A stretch of DNA of 64,000 nt from Acetobacter suratthaniensis. Its GTDB lineage: Bacteria; Pseudomonadota; Alphaproteobacteria; Acetobacterales; Acetobacteraceae. The position numbers and the translations under genes are program-made. This document shows, one piece after another, positions 26,589-35,682 of this stretch. The notes below the pieces were generated by a model that was not told where the DNA came from, searched no databases, and worked only from the letters and a program-made list of their open reading frames with translations. Numbering within the stretch: the first letter of the stretch is position 1; each line of letters opens with the position of its first letter. The DNA lies in the NCBI RefSeq assembly GCF_017377745.1, contig NZ_JAFVMG010000004.1, positions 102,030 through 166,029 on the forward strand, in the 5' to 3' direction.

Positions 26589-26801
26589 TTACCAGTTACG
26601 GCTGATCAGCCAGAATTCCTCAGACGTCAGGGTGACACCCTGTCCGGATTCCGCCGCAGCTTTCGCCAGAGCTTCAATCCGTTCAATCATGATCACCTTG
26701 CGCGTATGCGCCTCGGATGTTTCCGTAACGCTGTTCAGCACACCCAGAGAAACCTCGGCGGCCTTGGCGACACGGGCAGCATCAAGCAGGGCATAGGACA
26801 T
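26589..26801 (-). CDS. Small hypothetical protein, 70 aa
   Basis: A soluble, helical 70-residue protein (M-S-Y-A-L-L-D-A-A-R-V-A-K-A-A-E-V). It has no motif that I recognise. The start at 26801 is fixed by a good ribosome-binding site (AAGGAG about 8 bases upstream); the longer frame to 26918 is rejected. It leads a two-gene unit with the PEBP gene. Confidence 0.68.
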   Translation of the reverse strand: MSYALLDAARVAKAAEVSLGVLNSVTETSEAHTRKVIMIERIEALAKAAAESGQGVTLTSEEFWLISRNW

Positions 26802-27016
26802 GTGTTTTTCTCCTTGTCGATCTAGGGGCCATGCGCACCAGACGCAGCGCCACCCCTTCATGCAAGGTAAAAGGTCGGACTTTAAGCATGGCTTTCCTGT
26901 CCGAACCTTGACCTTCACTTTTGTACGGGCCGCGTCATGGGCATGTCAATCAAGGCACGCCCATGCGGGCACCGCACCGGCCAAAGCCCTCTGTCTAGCC
27001 ACGGACGAGAAAAAAC

Positions 27017-27035
27017 ACCTGACAGGCTGTCAGGT
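27017..27035. promoter_or_regulatory. Perfect 19-base palindrome, possible operator
   Basis: ACCTGACAG-G-CTGTCAGGT: two perfect 9-base arms around a central G. It lies about 215 bases upstream of the minus-strand start at 26801 and 600 bases before the FkbM gene. Size and symmetry suit a dimeric repressor. Its core GACAGGCTG also occurs in the inverted repeats of the element at 28531-28805, so a mobile-element end is an alternative. Confidence 0.4.
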
Positions 27036-27649
27036 TGAAAGTGCCTGCCTGCGGAAATATGCGCGGTAAGCTTTCAGGATGAGCAGCTTCATCGCGTTTG
27101 ACCGATCGCAGCCGTGTCTTCTACCGCTGAATCTGAAGTCATGATTGCCTGCGGATGATGTAGCATTTTCATCGTGCGCGGCGGTAGAGTAGGGGCCGCG
27201 AGGGGTATTTTCAGTGCCTCGGCGGACTGGTGGAAAGGCACAGCCGGATGATAAACCCCCACCAGACCGGCAGGCCTACAACGCTCAAGCCGTAATTTGG
27301 CGCCGGGGCTGCCAGTAATGCGCCAAGCCATCCTTGACCGCCTATCTCGTTCACTGTTGACGCAATGCCCTCATTGCAGATGGACTTTCAACAGACACCC
27401 TAAGCTCTATTCTGCCAAAGTAGTGCTAGATCCTACCCGGCATCTTGACGATCATAAAAAAACATGATCTGTATTGGATTAACGTCTAGTGTGTATGAGT
27501 ATTCATGAATACAGAGCCATCACATCTCTGTTTTTCATCTCAGAAAACCTGATTGCGGCTTTGGTAACATGTTTCCGGGGCAATGCAGCGCTGTTTATGC
27601 CCCCAAAATCTATTGCGTAAAAAATGAAACATTAAGGCAGAATGACATT
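27036..27649. other. AT-rich intergenic stretch before the FkbM gene
   Basis: About 850 bases (26802-27649) lack a convincing gene. The stretch holds the 27017 palindrome, a 27-base repeat at 27081-27107 and an inverted repeat GATCAT/ATGATC around an A run near 27448-27467. An 80-codon minus-strand frame at 27089-27331 has no recognisable features and is probably not coding. Base composition shifts from GC-rich to AT-rich after about 27,400, suggesting the left edge of acquired DNA. Confidence 0.5.
27081..27107 (+). repeat. Short direct repeat, copy 1
   Basis: A 27-base sequence starting GAGCAGCTTCATCGCG that recurs at 28591-28617 in the same orientation with 25 of 27 identical. The two copies bracket the AT-rich methyltransferase gene and look like remnants of one mobile element. 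Confidence 0.6.
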
Positions 27650-28534
27650 ATGGGAAATGATACGCATACCTGTAAGAATAAAATTATTTTACCTCTGCTG
27701 AGTTTTCTGTTGCGCAAGCTTCCCATCAAAAATGGGAAAGGCCGTATCATTGATAAAACTTTTCTGGGCTCTCTCCGGTTTGATCAAGAAACACTTCAAA
27801 CCTCCACAATTTACGGAGCCAACATAACAGTTTTCCCAAATGATTTGGTGGGACGGCATATTTTCTTCACAGGGACTTTTGATCAGTCTGTTTTTGAGTG
27901 CCTGAGCGCGTTTGCTGGCGATAATCCTGTTCTATGGGATATAGGCGCAAACATAGGTTATATGTCTGTAGAGTTTTTACACCGTTTCCCTGCGGCGCGT
28001 GTGGTGGCTTTTGAGCCGCTGCCTGATATATTTAATCTGCTACGCAATAATATTGTCACTCCTTATCCTGAAAGAGCCACGGCTGTTAATGCGGCCGTTA
28101 GCAATTGTCAGGGCTCGGCGCACATACAGCGGGTGGAGCATAATTCAGGCGGGTCGCATATTTCGGATAAAGGGGATAACGAGATTGCTCTCGTTACAGG
28201 GAATATGATGCTGAGCAAAGCACCAGCCCCCACGGTTATAAAAATTGATGTTGAGGGGCATGAGGCTCAGGCTCTGGCAGGACTGAGTGACGTGCTGGCA
28301 AATAACAGTTTGCGTGCCGTTGTTTTCGAGCACCATACAAAAGATTTGGTCAGTCAAGATGTATCAGCACCTCTTGTTCAGGCAGGATTTAAGATTTTCC
28401 GTATCTGGAAAAATATTTCCTGCTGGGGGCTGCATGATGCAAACAGCACTTACAATAAAAACAATTTTTATCCGACTGCAGACTATGCTGCAATCCGGGG
28501 CGCCATCCCACAAAATGTAAAAATCTTGTCCTAG
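27650..28534 (+). CDS. FkbM-family SAM-dependent methyltransferase
   Basis: An FkbM methyltransferase, a family that methylates sugars or polyketides, often in surface-polysaccharide loci. The SAM-binding block is L-W-D-I-G-A-N-I-G-Y-M-S, followed by V-V-A-F-E-P-L-P and the signature V-I-K-I-D-V-E-G-H-E-A-Q-A-L-A-G-L. The start is uncertain: ATG at 27650 (294 aa) or at 27569 (321 aa). The gene is markedly AT-rich with codon use unlike its neighbours, stands alone, and lies between direct repeats, so recent transfer is likely. Its TAG stop is contributed by the CTAG at the edge of the inverted-repeat element. Confidence 0.85.
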   Translation: MGNDTHTCKNKIILPLLSFLLRKLPIKNGKGRIIDKTFLGSLRFDQETLQTSTIYGANITVFPNDLVGRHIFFTGTFDQSVFECLSAFAGDNPVLWDIGANIGYMSVEFLHRFPAARVVAFEPLPDIFNLLRNNIVTPYPERATAVNAAVSNCQGSAHIQRVEHNSGGSHISDKGDNEIALVTGNMMLSKAPAPTVIKIDVEGHEAQALAGLSDVLANNSLRAVVFEHHTKDLVSQDVSAPLVQAGFKIFRIWKNISCWGLHDANSTYNKNNFYPTADYAAIRGAIPQNVKILS

Positions 28535-28805
28535 CAGCCTGTCGTATTGAGCCCCCCCTGTGAAGGGGCAGGATTGTAAGAGGGTAAGAAGAGCAGCTTC
28601 ATCCCGTTTGACCGGTCTTTGGAATTATCAAACGCATCATGGGCTTCAGAAGATTCAGCCTGCGTGGCCTTTCAAACGTCACGACTGAATGAACCTTCGT
28701 CGTACGCCCATATAACTGCAAAAGAATGACCCGGCTTCAGGTAGCATCAGCCGGGTTAACCTTGGCGTTATCAGCCACCCAACGCCCGACCCGACAGGCT
28801 GCTAG
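28531..28805. mobile_element. 275-bp inverted-repeat element (MITE or IS remnant)
   Basis: Perfect 14-base terminal inverted repeats, CTAGCAGCCTGTCG (28531-28544) and its complement (28792-28805), bound a segment with no gene. Because CTAG is itself palindromic, the ends read as 10-base inverted repeats flanked by a CTAG or TA duplication, as expected for an element that targets CTAG or TA (IS5/IS427-like; this assignment is an inference). The TAG stops of both convergent neighbours lie in the two CTAG sites. The interior carries copy 2 of the 27-base repeat. Confidence 0.6.
28591..28617 (+). repeat. Short direct repeat, copy 2
   Basis: The second copy of the 27-base repeat at 27081-27107 (two mismatches), located inside the 275-bp inverted-repeat element. 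Confidence 0.6.
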
Positions 28806-29521
28806 AGCACAGTAAGCGGGGAACTCGCCCCCTCCCCCATTCCCCCGACAGGAAAGGGCCTTTGCGCCAATAGGTCAGGGCGGTCTGCATTGAGCAGAAA
28901 AGCATCCATTTTTTCTACAAAGGCCGCCGTGCCCAACTGGCGGGCTATGGCAAAATGTTGCGCAGCATCCCCGGGCTGATTTTCGCGCAGGAGAAAACGG
29001 CCATAATTGAAATGCCCACGAAAATCCCCGCACCGGGCGGCGGCCGCGTACCAGGCCCGTGCCCGCCGCAGGTCGCGTGCGCAGGCCCAGCCATCTTCAT
29101 AAAAACTGCCGATAATATTAAAGGATTTACAGTGACCCAGCGCGGCAGAGCGCCTGAACCAGAGCAAGGCCGCTTCCAAATCGCGCGGCCCGCCCCAACC
29201 CAGTGTCAGCCCGGTTGCATAATTATACATGCCCCAGTCCAGTCCGGCCTGCGCTGCCCGCCGGTACCACGGCATGGCCTCGGCTTTATTAAGGGCAACC
29301 CCCCAGCCCAATTCGCGGCACCGCCCGACCATGTTGCACCCCATGGCAACCCCCTGAAGGGCGCTGGCCAGAAACCACCGGAAGGCGTTCTTCTCGTCCC
29401 GCGCGGTACCGATCCCGTTCAGCAGCAACTGGCCAAGCGCCAGTTGTGCCTGTGCATCACCTGCCCTTGCCTGCTGCGTGACAAGGGCCAGAAGCGCTGC
29501 CTGCTCCTCAGAAGTGGACAT
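28802..29521 (-). CDS. Sel1-repeat (TPR-like) protein coupled to siderophore receptor
   Basis: A 239-residue protein with about five Sel1-like repeats of 36 residues (A-Q-L-A-L-G-Q-L-L-L-N-G-I-G-T, A-F-R-W-F-L-A-S-A-L-Q-G, A-M-P-W-Y-R-R-A-A-Q-A-G, A-L-L-W-F-R-R-S-A-A-L-G-H, A-R-A-W-Y-A-A-A-A-R-C-G). No signal peptide, so a cytosolic scaffold is likely. Its start overlaps the end of the TonB receptor gene by 14 bases, so it belongs to the same Fur-controlled unit. Its last codon and stop abut the inverted-repeat element. Confidence 0.83.
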   Translation of the reverse strand: MSTSEEQAALLALVTQQARAGDAQAQLALGQLLLNGIGTARDEKNAFRWFLASALQGVAMGCNMVGRCRELGWGVALNKAEAMPWYRRAAQAGLDWGMYNYATGLTLGWGGPRDLEAALLWFRRSAALGHCKSFNIIGSFYEDGWACARDLRRARAWYAAAARCGDFRGHFNYGRFLLRENQPGDAAQHFAIARQLGTAAFVEKMDAFLLNADRPDLLAQRPFPVGGMGEGASSPLTVL

Positions 29522-31832
29522 TCATGTTGACCATCGCGGTACGACCCGGTGCCTGTAGGGCATAATGCGTCGTATAGGCCTGAATGAAATACCGTGTATT
29601 GGCGATATTCTGGATATTGAGCTGCAACGTGTAATGCTTGAGAAAGCGGTAACTGGCCATAAAATCAAAACGCCAGTATGCAGGAACGAATTTTGGTGCT
29701 GTGGGTGAATCCGTACCATAGATGCGGCTCATATAATACACACCGCCCCCGACCTTGAGATTTTCAACCGGCCGGAATGTTGTCCACAAAGATAGGCTGT
29801 TTTCCGGTGTATTGGGTGCATGGCGTCCGTTCATGACCCCGGCACTGGCACCCGAGCCACCGTATTCGATAAGCCGTGCATCAAGATAGGAATATCCCCC
29901 GGACACTTCCCACCATTTGGTCAGCTGCCCATTGATGCTGATTTCACCCCCACGGGTGCGCTTCTTGCCCCCATTGGCGATCCCGCCTGTTGCGGTGGTA
30001 ATCTTGAAGTCGCTCGCATCAATCTGGAACAGCGCACCTGCTACAAAAATCCTGTTATGCAGCAGGCTCCATTTCGTACCGACCTCGATCGTGCGATCCT
30101 GTTCAGGCTTGAGAACAGAGCCGACATTGCCCGTACGATCAACCCCCAGAGAAATATCATCCGAACCCTGCCCGACCGAATTGCCCGGCGGGATGGCCGA
30201 TGTCGCGTACGAGGCATAGATCGCGCCATTGGGCGCGGGTTTGTACACCAGCCCCCCCTGATAGGTGAACAGATTATCACCCCGCCCATATTCGGCCCCG
30301 GCGGAGCGGAACGTGCTCTGCACATTGTCCAGACGAACACCAAAGTTACCCAAAAGCTGCGGCAGGAAGGTGATCGTGTCGGTCAGATAAACCGCCTTGG
30401 TATCAAAACGGGTGCTATTGGGGTTGCCCGCACGCCGGATAGAGGCGGAATAAGCATCATCTGGATTGGGGTTAAGCAGCGTGGTGCAGGTGCCTGACGA
30501 AAACGCCAGAGCCGTGGCGCAACGCGTGTAGTTCGTACCCGATGTCACGTTCACACCGTTTACAAACGCTGCATAGGTATCGTTCTTACCCTGCTCACGG
30601 GTAAACTCCGCGCCCATGGCAAACGAGTTCTTGAATCCGAGCAGGTGCACGGTGCCGTAGAAATCGGTCTGGTTTGTGGCGGTATCAAAGGTGGAAATAC
30701 GGCTGTTCATGCGCCGGTACACATAGCCGTAATAGATATTGCCGTTACTATCGTCCGGCATCGTCCAGATATCGTCCTGCTTGGTTTCCGAATAACGGGT
30801 CGAGTTACGGATATGCAGGTTGGGGCTGAAATCATGCTCGAAACGCAGCGTGCCCATGTCGATCCCGTCATTATTACGGTCACGCGCCTTGAGGCCATAC
30901 CATGTATCAAACGGCACCGAGACAGGCGCACCGCTGCCCGTTACCATGCTGGGCGTGGCGCCATCGGTTCTGGCCCGGAAGGTCGGGTTATTATACGGAA
31001 TACCGACATCCGGCGTGTCGAAATTCTGCATGTGATAATACATGAGCGTAACACGGTTGGGCGTACCCAGCCCGAATGACAACGAGGGCGCCAGACCGTA
31101 GCGCTCGAAATGGGTCGGGCCACGACCGGCCTTATCCTCATCATCCACCATCAGGTTGAAACGGAAAGCCCCGGTGGGGGCCACCTTCCAGTTTCCATCA
31201 AACGTGGCGCGCTTATAATCGGCATTACCAAAACCGACATTGGCATCAATAAAGTTGGCGAGTTTCGGCATCTTGCTGTTGATGACAATGGCGCCACCCG
31301 CACCCGCACGACCGCTGATTGCGCCGGTATCACCCTTGATGACATCAATGGATTCGACATTGAATGTCTCGCGCGACTGGGCACCCACATCGCGCATGCC
31401 ATCCACAAACGTGCTCGACTGCGCATCCTGACCACGCAGGAACGGTCTGTCGCCCACGGGGTTACCCCCCTCACCCGCACCCATGGTGATGCCCGGCACG
31501 TTGCGCAGGGCATCGGCCAGTGTATGGGAGGCTGTTTCATCGAGAATCTGGCGCGAAATCACCGAAACGCTTTTGGGCGTATCCAGAATGGACGCGGTAA
31601 ATTTCGGGGAACGATTCCTGAACTGACCAATAACCTCAACCTGTTCATAGCCCGGTACGGTTTTATGTTGCCCGGCATCTTTATGGTCGGAGGTTTTTCG
31701 CTTTTTACCGTCCGCATGGTCCACATCGACATCAGCGGCAAAGGCGAAAGACTGCGCCCCCATCCACACGGTTGCGCCTAGCAGCGTAAGATTCGAGGCT
31801 GCGTCAGTCATTTTTCCAGAAATCGGCCTCAC
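29508..31832 (-). CDS. TonB-dependent catecholate-type siderophore receptor
   Basis: An outer-membrane iron-siderophore receptor of 774 residues. A signal peptide ends about residue 33 (S-F-A-F-A-A), followed by a short His/Asp/Lys-rich segment and a TonB-box-like Y-E-Q-V-E-V-I-G. The plug domain (S-V-S-V-I-S-R-Q-I-L-D, F-L-R-G-Q-D, I-D-V-I-K-G) precedes a 22-strand-type barrel that ends in the C-terminal aromatic V-H-F. It resembles Fiu/PiuA-type receptors. A second possible start is the ATG at 31811. A Fur box lies 64 bases upstream, so iron repression is expected. Confidence 0.92.
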   Translation of the reverse strand: MRPISGKMTDAASNLTLLGATVWMGAQSFAFAADVDVDHADGKKRKTSDHKDAGQHKTVPGYEQVEVIGQFRNRSPKFTASILDTPKSVSVISRQILDETASHTLADALRNVPGITMGAGEGGNPVGDRPFLRGQDAQSSTFVDGMRDVGAQSRETFNVESIDVIKGDTGAISGRAGAGGAIVINSKMPKLANFIDANVGFGNADYKRATFDGNWKVAPTGAFRFNLMVDDEDKAGRGPTHFERYGLAPSLSFGLGTPNRVTLMYYHMQNFDTPDVGIPYNNPTFRARTDGATPSMVTGSGAPVSVPFDTWYGLKARDRNNDGIDMGTLRFEHDFSPNLHIRNSTRYSETKQDDIWTMPDDSNGNIYYGYVYRRMNSRISTFDTATNQTDFYGTVHLLGFKNSFAMGAEFTREQGKNDTYAAFVNGVNVTSGTNYTRCATALAFSSGTCTTLLNPNPDDAYSASIRRAGNPNSTRFDTKAVYLTDTITFLPQLLGNFGVRLDNVQSTFRSAGAEYGRGDNLFTYQGGLVYKPAPNGAIYASYATSAIPPGNSVGQGSDDISLGVDRTGNVGSVLKPEQDRTIEVGTKWSLLHNRIFVAGALFQIDASDFKITTATGGIANGGKKRTRGGEISINGQLTKWWEVSGGYSYLDARLIEYGGSGASAGVMNGRHAPNTPENSLSLWTTFRPVENLKVGGGVYYMSRIYGTDSPTAPKFVPAYWRFDFMASYRFLKHYTLQLNIQNIANTRYFIQAYTTHYALQAPGRTAMVNMNVHF

Positions 31833-31895
31833 GGACGGATCCTTTTTCTCCAGAGTTGCGAATTATAAATTAGAATTTACTCTCGCACTCATAAC

Positions 31896-31914
31896 GATAA
31901 TGATTCTTATTATC
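31896..31914. promoter_or_regulatory. Fur box upstream of the TonB receptor
   Basis: GATAATGATTCTTATTATC matches 16 of 19 positions of the Fur consensus. It lies 64 bases before the receptor start on the minus strand and 117 bases before queA on the plus strand; the receptor is the natural target. Confidence 0.8.
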
Positions 31915-32030
31915 AATCTGAATATGACACATGCTTAAAATGTCTGTCCGGGCAGCCCACAGGCCCACCCGACCAGCCGCGCGGCATTTCTCTGGCGTTG
32001 CACGCCCCTATTGCGTAAACCCGGCCCACC

Positions 32031-33083
32031 ATGAGCGACCGCACAGAAGATTTCGACTTCCCCCTGCCCCAGTCCCTGATCGCACAGGAGCCGGCACGCC
32101 CGCGTGAAAGCGCGCGCCTGCTGGATGCAACCGCCCCGGCCCCAACCCTGATCGACCGCCATATCCGCGACCTGCCCGATCTGTTCCAGCCGGGGGATTT
32201 ACTGGTTGCCAACGACACCGCCGTTATCCGCGCACAGTTGCAGGCCCGGCGGGGCGAGGCCCGGATTGGCGTAACCCTCGACCAGATCCGCCCCGATACG
32301 TCATGGCATGTGCTGGTGCGCAACGCCCGCCGCCTCAAACCCGGCGATACGCTGACATTCGAAAACACCGAACACACAGCCGAAGTCGTCGCTCTGGAGG
32401 AAGGGGGCGCTGCCATTCTGCGCTTTAGCGCTCAGGGCGATGCGTTCGATACCTTCCTGCGCGCAGCGGGCGTGCTGGCGCTACCGCCCTATATCCACCG
32501 GCCCGCTGGCCCGACCGAGCGCGATACGCAGGATTACGCCACCATTTTCGAACAGGTACGCGGTGCTGTCGCGGCCCCCACAGCGGGGCTGCATTTCACA
32601 CCCGCGCTGCTGGCCGCACTGGATGCCCGTGGCGTAGAGCGCTGCACCCTGACACTGCATGTCGGGGCTGGCACGTTCCTGCCCGTGCGCGAAGCCGATA
32701 TTTCGCGCCATCACATGCACACGGAGCGCGGTGTCATCACCCCTGAAACGGCCGAGCGCATCAACGCCACACGCCGGGCGGGAGGGCGGATTATCGCCGT
32801 AGGCACCACCACGCTGCGCCTGCTTGAAAGTGCTGCGGACGAACATGGCGTAGTGCATCCCTTCGCGGGGGATACCGCCATCTTCATCCGGCCGGGTTAC
32901 CGGTTCCGGGCGGTGGATGTGCTGATGACCAATTTCCACCTGCCCCGCTCCACGCTGTTCATGCTGGTATCGGCCTTTGCGGGGGTTGAACGCGCCCGGC
33001 AGGTTTACGACCACGCCATTGCTTCGGGCTATCGCTTCTATTCCTATGGCGATGCCTGCCTGCTGCGCCTTTCCACCGACTGA
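32031..33083 (+). CDS. queA: S-adenosylmethionine:tRNA ribosyltransferase-isomerase QueA
   Basis: Adds the epoxycyclopentane part of queuosine to preQ1-modified tRNA from SAM. The 350-residue length is normal. Conserved blocks are [46 protein letters not shown] and [10 protein letters not shown]. First gene of a queA-tgt-queG unit; only 19 bases separate it from tgt. Confidence 0.95.
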   Translation: MSDRTEDFDFPLPQSLIAQEPARPRESARLLDATAPAPTLIDRHIRDLPDLFQPGDLLVANDTAVIRAQLQARRGEARIGVTLDQIRPDTSWHVLVRNARRLKPGDTLTFENTEHTAEVVALEEGGAAILRFSAQGDAFDTFLRAAGVLALPPYIHRPAGPTERDTQDYATIFEQVRGAVAAPTAGLHFTPALLAALDARGVERCTLTLHVGAGTFLPVREADISRHHMHTERGVITPETAERINATRRAGGRIIAVGTTTLRLLESAADEHGVVHPFAGDTAIFIRPGYRFRAVDVLMTNFHLPRSTLFMLVSAFAGVERARQVYDHAIASGYRFYSYGDACLLRLSTD

Positions 33084-33102
33084 CCACCCGGGAACCCCTG
33101 CC

Positions 33103-34263
33103 ATGACCCGTTTCCACTGGACATGCGAAAGCACCGACGGCGCTGCCCGTGCGGGCACGCTGCACACCGCCCACGGCCCTGTCTCCACACCAACGTTCAT
33201 GCCGGTTGGCACAGTTGGTACGGTCAAGGCCATGACCATGGATGCCGTGCGTTCCACCGGCGCGGGCATTGTGCTGGGCAATACTTACCACCTGATGCTG
33301 CGCCCCGGTGCGGAACGGGTGCGTGCGCTTGGCGGGCTCCACCGTTTCATGGACTGGCCCGGCCCGATTCTGACCGATTCAGGCGGGTTTCAGGTCATGT
33401 CATTAGGGGCGCTGCGCAAGCTGGATCAGGATGGCGTAACCTTCCGCTCGCATATCGATGGTTCGGAACATCGGCTGACGCCTGAAAGCTCGACAGACAT
33501 CCAGCACGCGCTGGATGCCACCATTACCATGTGTTTTGACGAATGCCCGGCCCTGCCCGCCCCGCCGGAAGCCATTGCCGCCTCCATGCGCCTGTCCATG
33601 CGCTGGGCCGCCCGCTCGCGCGAGGCCTATGTGCAGCGCGAAGGCTATGGCCAGTTCGGTATCGTGCAAGGCGGCACCGAGCCGGAACTGCGGGCCGAAA
33701 GTGTCAAAGCCCTGACGGATGTGGGGTTTGAAGGCTACGCCATTGGCGGGCTGGCGGTTGGTGAGGGGCAGGCCCTCATGTTCTCGACACTGGAAGCCAC
33801 AACACCGCTGATGCCGCAGGACAAGCCGCGCTATCTTATGGGGGTTGGCACACCGGACGACCTGCTGGGCGGGGTCATGCGCGGGGTGGACATGTTCGAC
33901 TGCGTTATGCCCACGCGCGCGGGCCGCACCGCACGCGCCTATACCGAGCGCGGCACGCTCAACCTGCGCAATGCCCGCCACGCAACGGATTCCCGCCCCA
34001 TTTCACCGCATTGCGACTGTCTGGCCTGCACCCGCCACAGCCGCGCCTATCTGCACCACCTGTTCCGGGCCAATGAAATTCTCGGCCCCATGCTGCTGAC
34101 ATGGCATAATATCGCCTATTACCAGCGCCTCATGCGCCAGATGCGCGAGGCCATTACCACTGGCACGCTGCAAACTCTGGCGGACACACTACGCGCCGGG
34201 TGGCAGGCCAGCGACTGGACAGATGATGAAATGCCCCAGCCCGCCATACCCCTTGCCCCCTGA
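33103..34263 (+). CDS. tgt: tRNA-guanine transglycosylase
   Basis: Exchanges guanine-34 for preQ1 in GUN tRNAs. The nucleophile and base-binding Asp residues lie in [11 protein letters not shown] and [10 protein letters not shown]. The zinc site is C-D-C-x2-C-x25-H ([12 protein letters not shown]). The ATG at 33103 (M-T-R-F-H-W) gives 386 residues; the frame open from 32977 overlaps queA. Middle gene of the queuosine unit. Confidence 0.96.
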   Translation: MTRFHWTCESTDGAARAGTLHTAHGPVSTPTFMPVGTVGTVKAMTMDAVRSTGAGIVLGNTYHLMLRPGAERVRALGGLHRFMDWPGPILTDSGGFQVMSLGALRKLDQDGVTFRSHIDGSEHRLTPESSTDIQHALDATITMCFDECPALPAPPEAIAASMRLSMRWAARSREAYVQREGYGQFGIVQGGTEPELRAESVKALTDVGFEGYAIGGLAVGEGQALMFSTLEATTPLMPQDKPRYLMGVGTPDDLLGGVMRGVDMFDCVMPTRAGRTARAYTERGTLNLRNARHATDSRPISPHCDCLACTRHSRAYLHHLFRANEILGPMLLTWHNIAYYQRLMRQMREAITTGTLQTLADTLRAGWQASDWTDDEMPQPAIPLAP

Positions 34264-35362
34264 TAGCGCGGCCATACCACCAGCCGAAACACCGGGCATG
34301 GCGCGGCTGACGGAACGCATCCGGGATAAAGCGCTGGCACTGGGGTTTGATGCCATCGGGTTCTGCCCGGCCCATCTCGGCCCGGAGGTGCGCGCCCGGC
34401 TGGAAGAGTTTCTGGCCAGCGGGTACCATGGCAGCATGGGCTGGCTGGCCGAACGCACGGCCGAGCGTGCGCAGCCCACCGCCCTGTGGCCACAGGCCCG
34501 CAGCGTGGTGAGCCTTGGTGTGTCCTACGCCCCCGAAACAGACCCGCGCCTGCCTCTGCCGCCTGATAGGGGCACCATATCCGTCTACGCCCGCCACCGC
34601 GATTACCATGACATGATCAAGGGCATGCTCAAGCATCTTGCCCAGTTCATGATCAGCGAAGCCACAAAACTGAAACACCCCGAAGCCGAGGTAAAAGTGT
34701 TTGTGGATACGGCCCCCGTGGCCGAGAAACCACTGGCTGCACAGGCGGGGCTGGGCTGGCAGGGCAAGCACACCAATCTGGTATCGCGCCAGCATGGAAG
34801 CTGGCTGTTTCTGGGTGAAATCTACACAACACTCGCCTTGGCACCCTCCGCCATTCCGGCGGGCGGGTGTGGCAGTTGCACCCGCTGCCTGAGCGCATGC
34901 CCGACCGATGCTTTTCCAGCCCCGTACAAACTGGATGCCCGGCGCTGCGTCTCTTACCTGACCATTGAACATGCAGGGCCGATCCCGCTTGAGCTGCGCC
35001 GGGGTATCGGCACCCGTATCTATGGCTGTGATGATTGTCTGGCCGTTTGCCCGTGGAACCGCTTTGCCCGAGTCTCGCGCCACCCCAAGCTTCAACCCCG
35101 GGCCGACCTGATGGCCCCAGAACTCGCCCGGCTGAGCGCTTTGGACGATGCGGCTTTCCGCGCACTGTTTTCAGGCTCACCTATCAAGCGCATCGGGCGT
35201 GACCGGTTTATCCGCAATGTCCTGATCGCCATTGGCAATAGTGGCCTGCCTGCCCTGCGCCCCTGCGCTGCCGCCCTGCTGAACGACCCCAACCCCGTTG
35301 TTGCAGAAGCCGCACAATGGGCGCTGGCGCAGCCCACTCTCCCGGAAGCCCCCGCCCCATGA
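34223..35362 (+). CDS. queG: Epoxyqueuosine reductase QueG
   Basis: Last step of queuosine synthesis, a cobalamin-dependent reduction. Two [4Fe-4S] motifs are present: [12 protein letters not shown] and [11 protein letters not shown]. The block [22 protein letters not shown] is diagnostic. The start is uncertain: ATG at 34223 or 34226 overlaps tgt by about 40 bases, while ATG at 34298 (M-A-R-L-T-E-R-I) leaves a 34-base gap. It has a HEAT-like C-terminus. It overlaps the next gene by 4 bases. Confidence 0.93.
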   Translation: MMKCPSPPYPLPPDSAAIPPAETPGMARLTERIRDKALALGFDAIGFCPAHLGPEVRARLEEFLASGYHGSMGWLAERTAERAQPTALWPQARSVVSLGVSYAPETDPRLPLPPDRGTISVYARHRDYHDMIKGMLKHLAQFMISEATKLKHPEAEVKVFVDTAPVAEKPLAAQAGLGWQGKHTNLVSRQHGSWLFLGEIYTTLALAPSAIPAGGCGSCTRCLSACPTDAFPAPYKLDARRCVSYLTIEHAGPIPLELRRGIGTRIYGCDDCLAVCPWNRFARVSRHPKLQPRADLMAPELARLSALDDAAFRALFSGSPIKRIGRDRFIRNVLIAIGNSGLPALRPCAAALLNDPNPVVAEAAQWALAQPTLPEAPAP

Positions 35363-35604
35363 GCCTGCACCTGAAAAAACGCAGCCTGATTCTGGCCGGA
35401 CACGATACCAGCGTCGCTCTGGAACCCGCTTTCTGGGCTGTGCTGGATCAGGCTGCCACGCAGGAGGGCGAAGGGCTGGCCCTGCTGGTGACACGCCTGG
35501 ATGCCGGCCGCAAACCGGGCCAGTCTCTAGCCTCGGCCCTGCGGGTTTTTACCCTTGAATGGCTTCAGGCACGCCTGCCCGACACACAAGCGCCAGAACC
35601 ATAG
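35359..35604 (+). CDS. Ribbon-helix-helix domain protein
   Basis: An 81-residue protein with the RHH_4-type pattern [19 protein letters not shown], in which the beta strand (residues 5-12) would contact DNA, followed by two helices. The start at 35359 overlaps the queG stop (ATGA), showing coupling; the in-frame ATG at 35317 lies within queG. Small RHH proteins of this type are common in alphaproteobacteria and their targets are mostly unknown. Confidence 0.75.
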   Translation: MSLHLKKRSLILAGHDTSVALEPAFWAVLDQAATQEGEGLALLVTRLDAGRKPGQSLASALRVFTLEWLQARLPDTQAPEP

Positions 35605-35682
35605 TAACGGGCATGGCTGCAACGCCCGCTACCCTGCACCCACCTGTGGAAGAGTGCCCCGCAGCATGATAGACTGGGCCGC

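Noticed and set aside
27089..27331. 80-codon minus-strand frame in the AT-rich gap
   Set aside because: No ribosome-binding site, no recognisable motif and mixed composition; one end overlaps the 27-base repeat.
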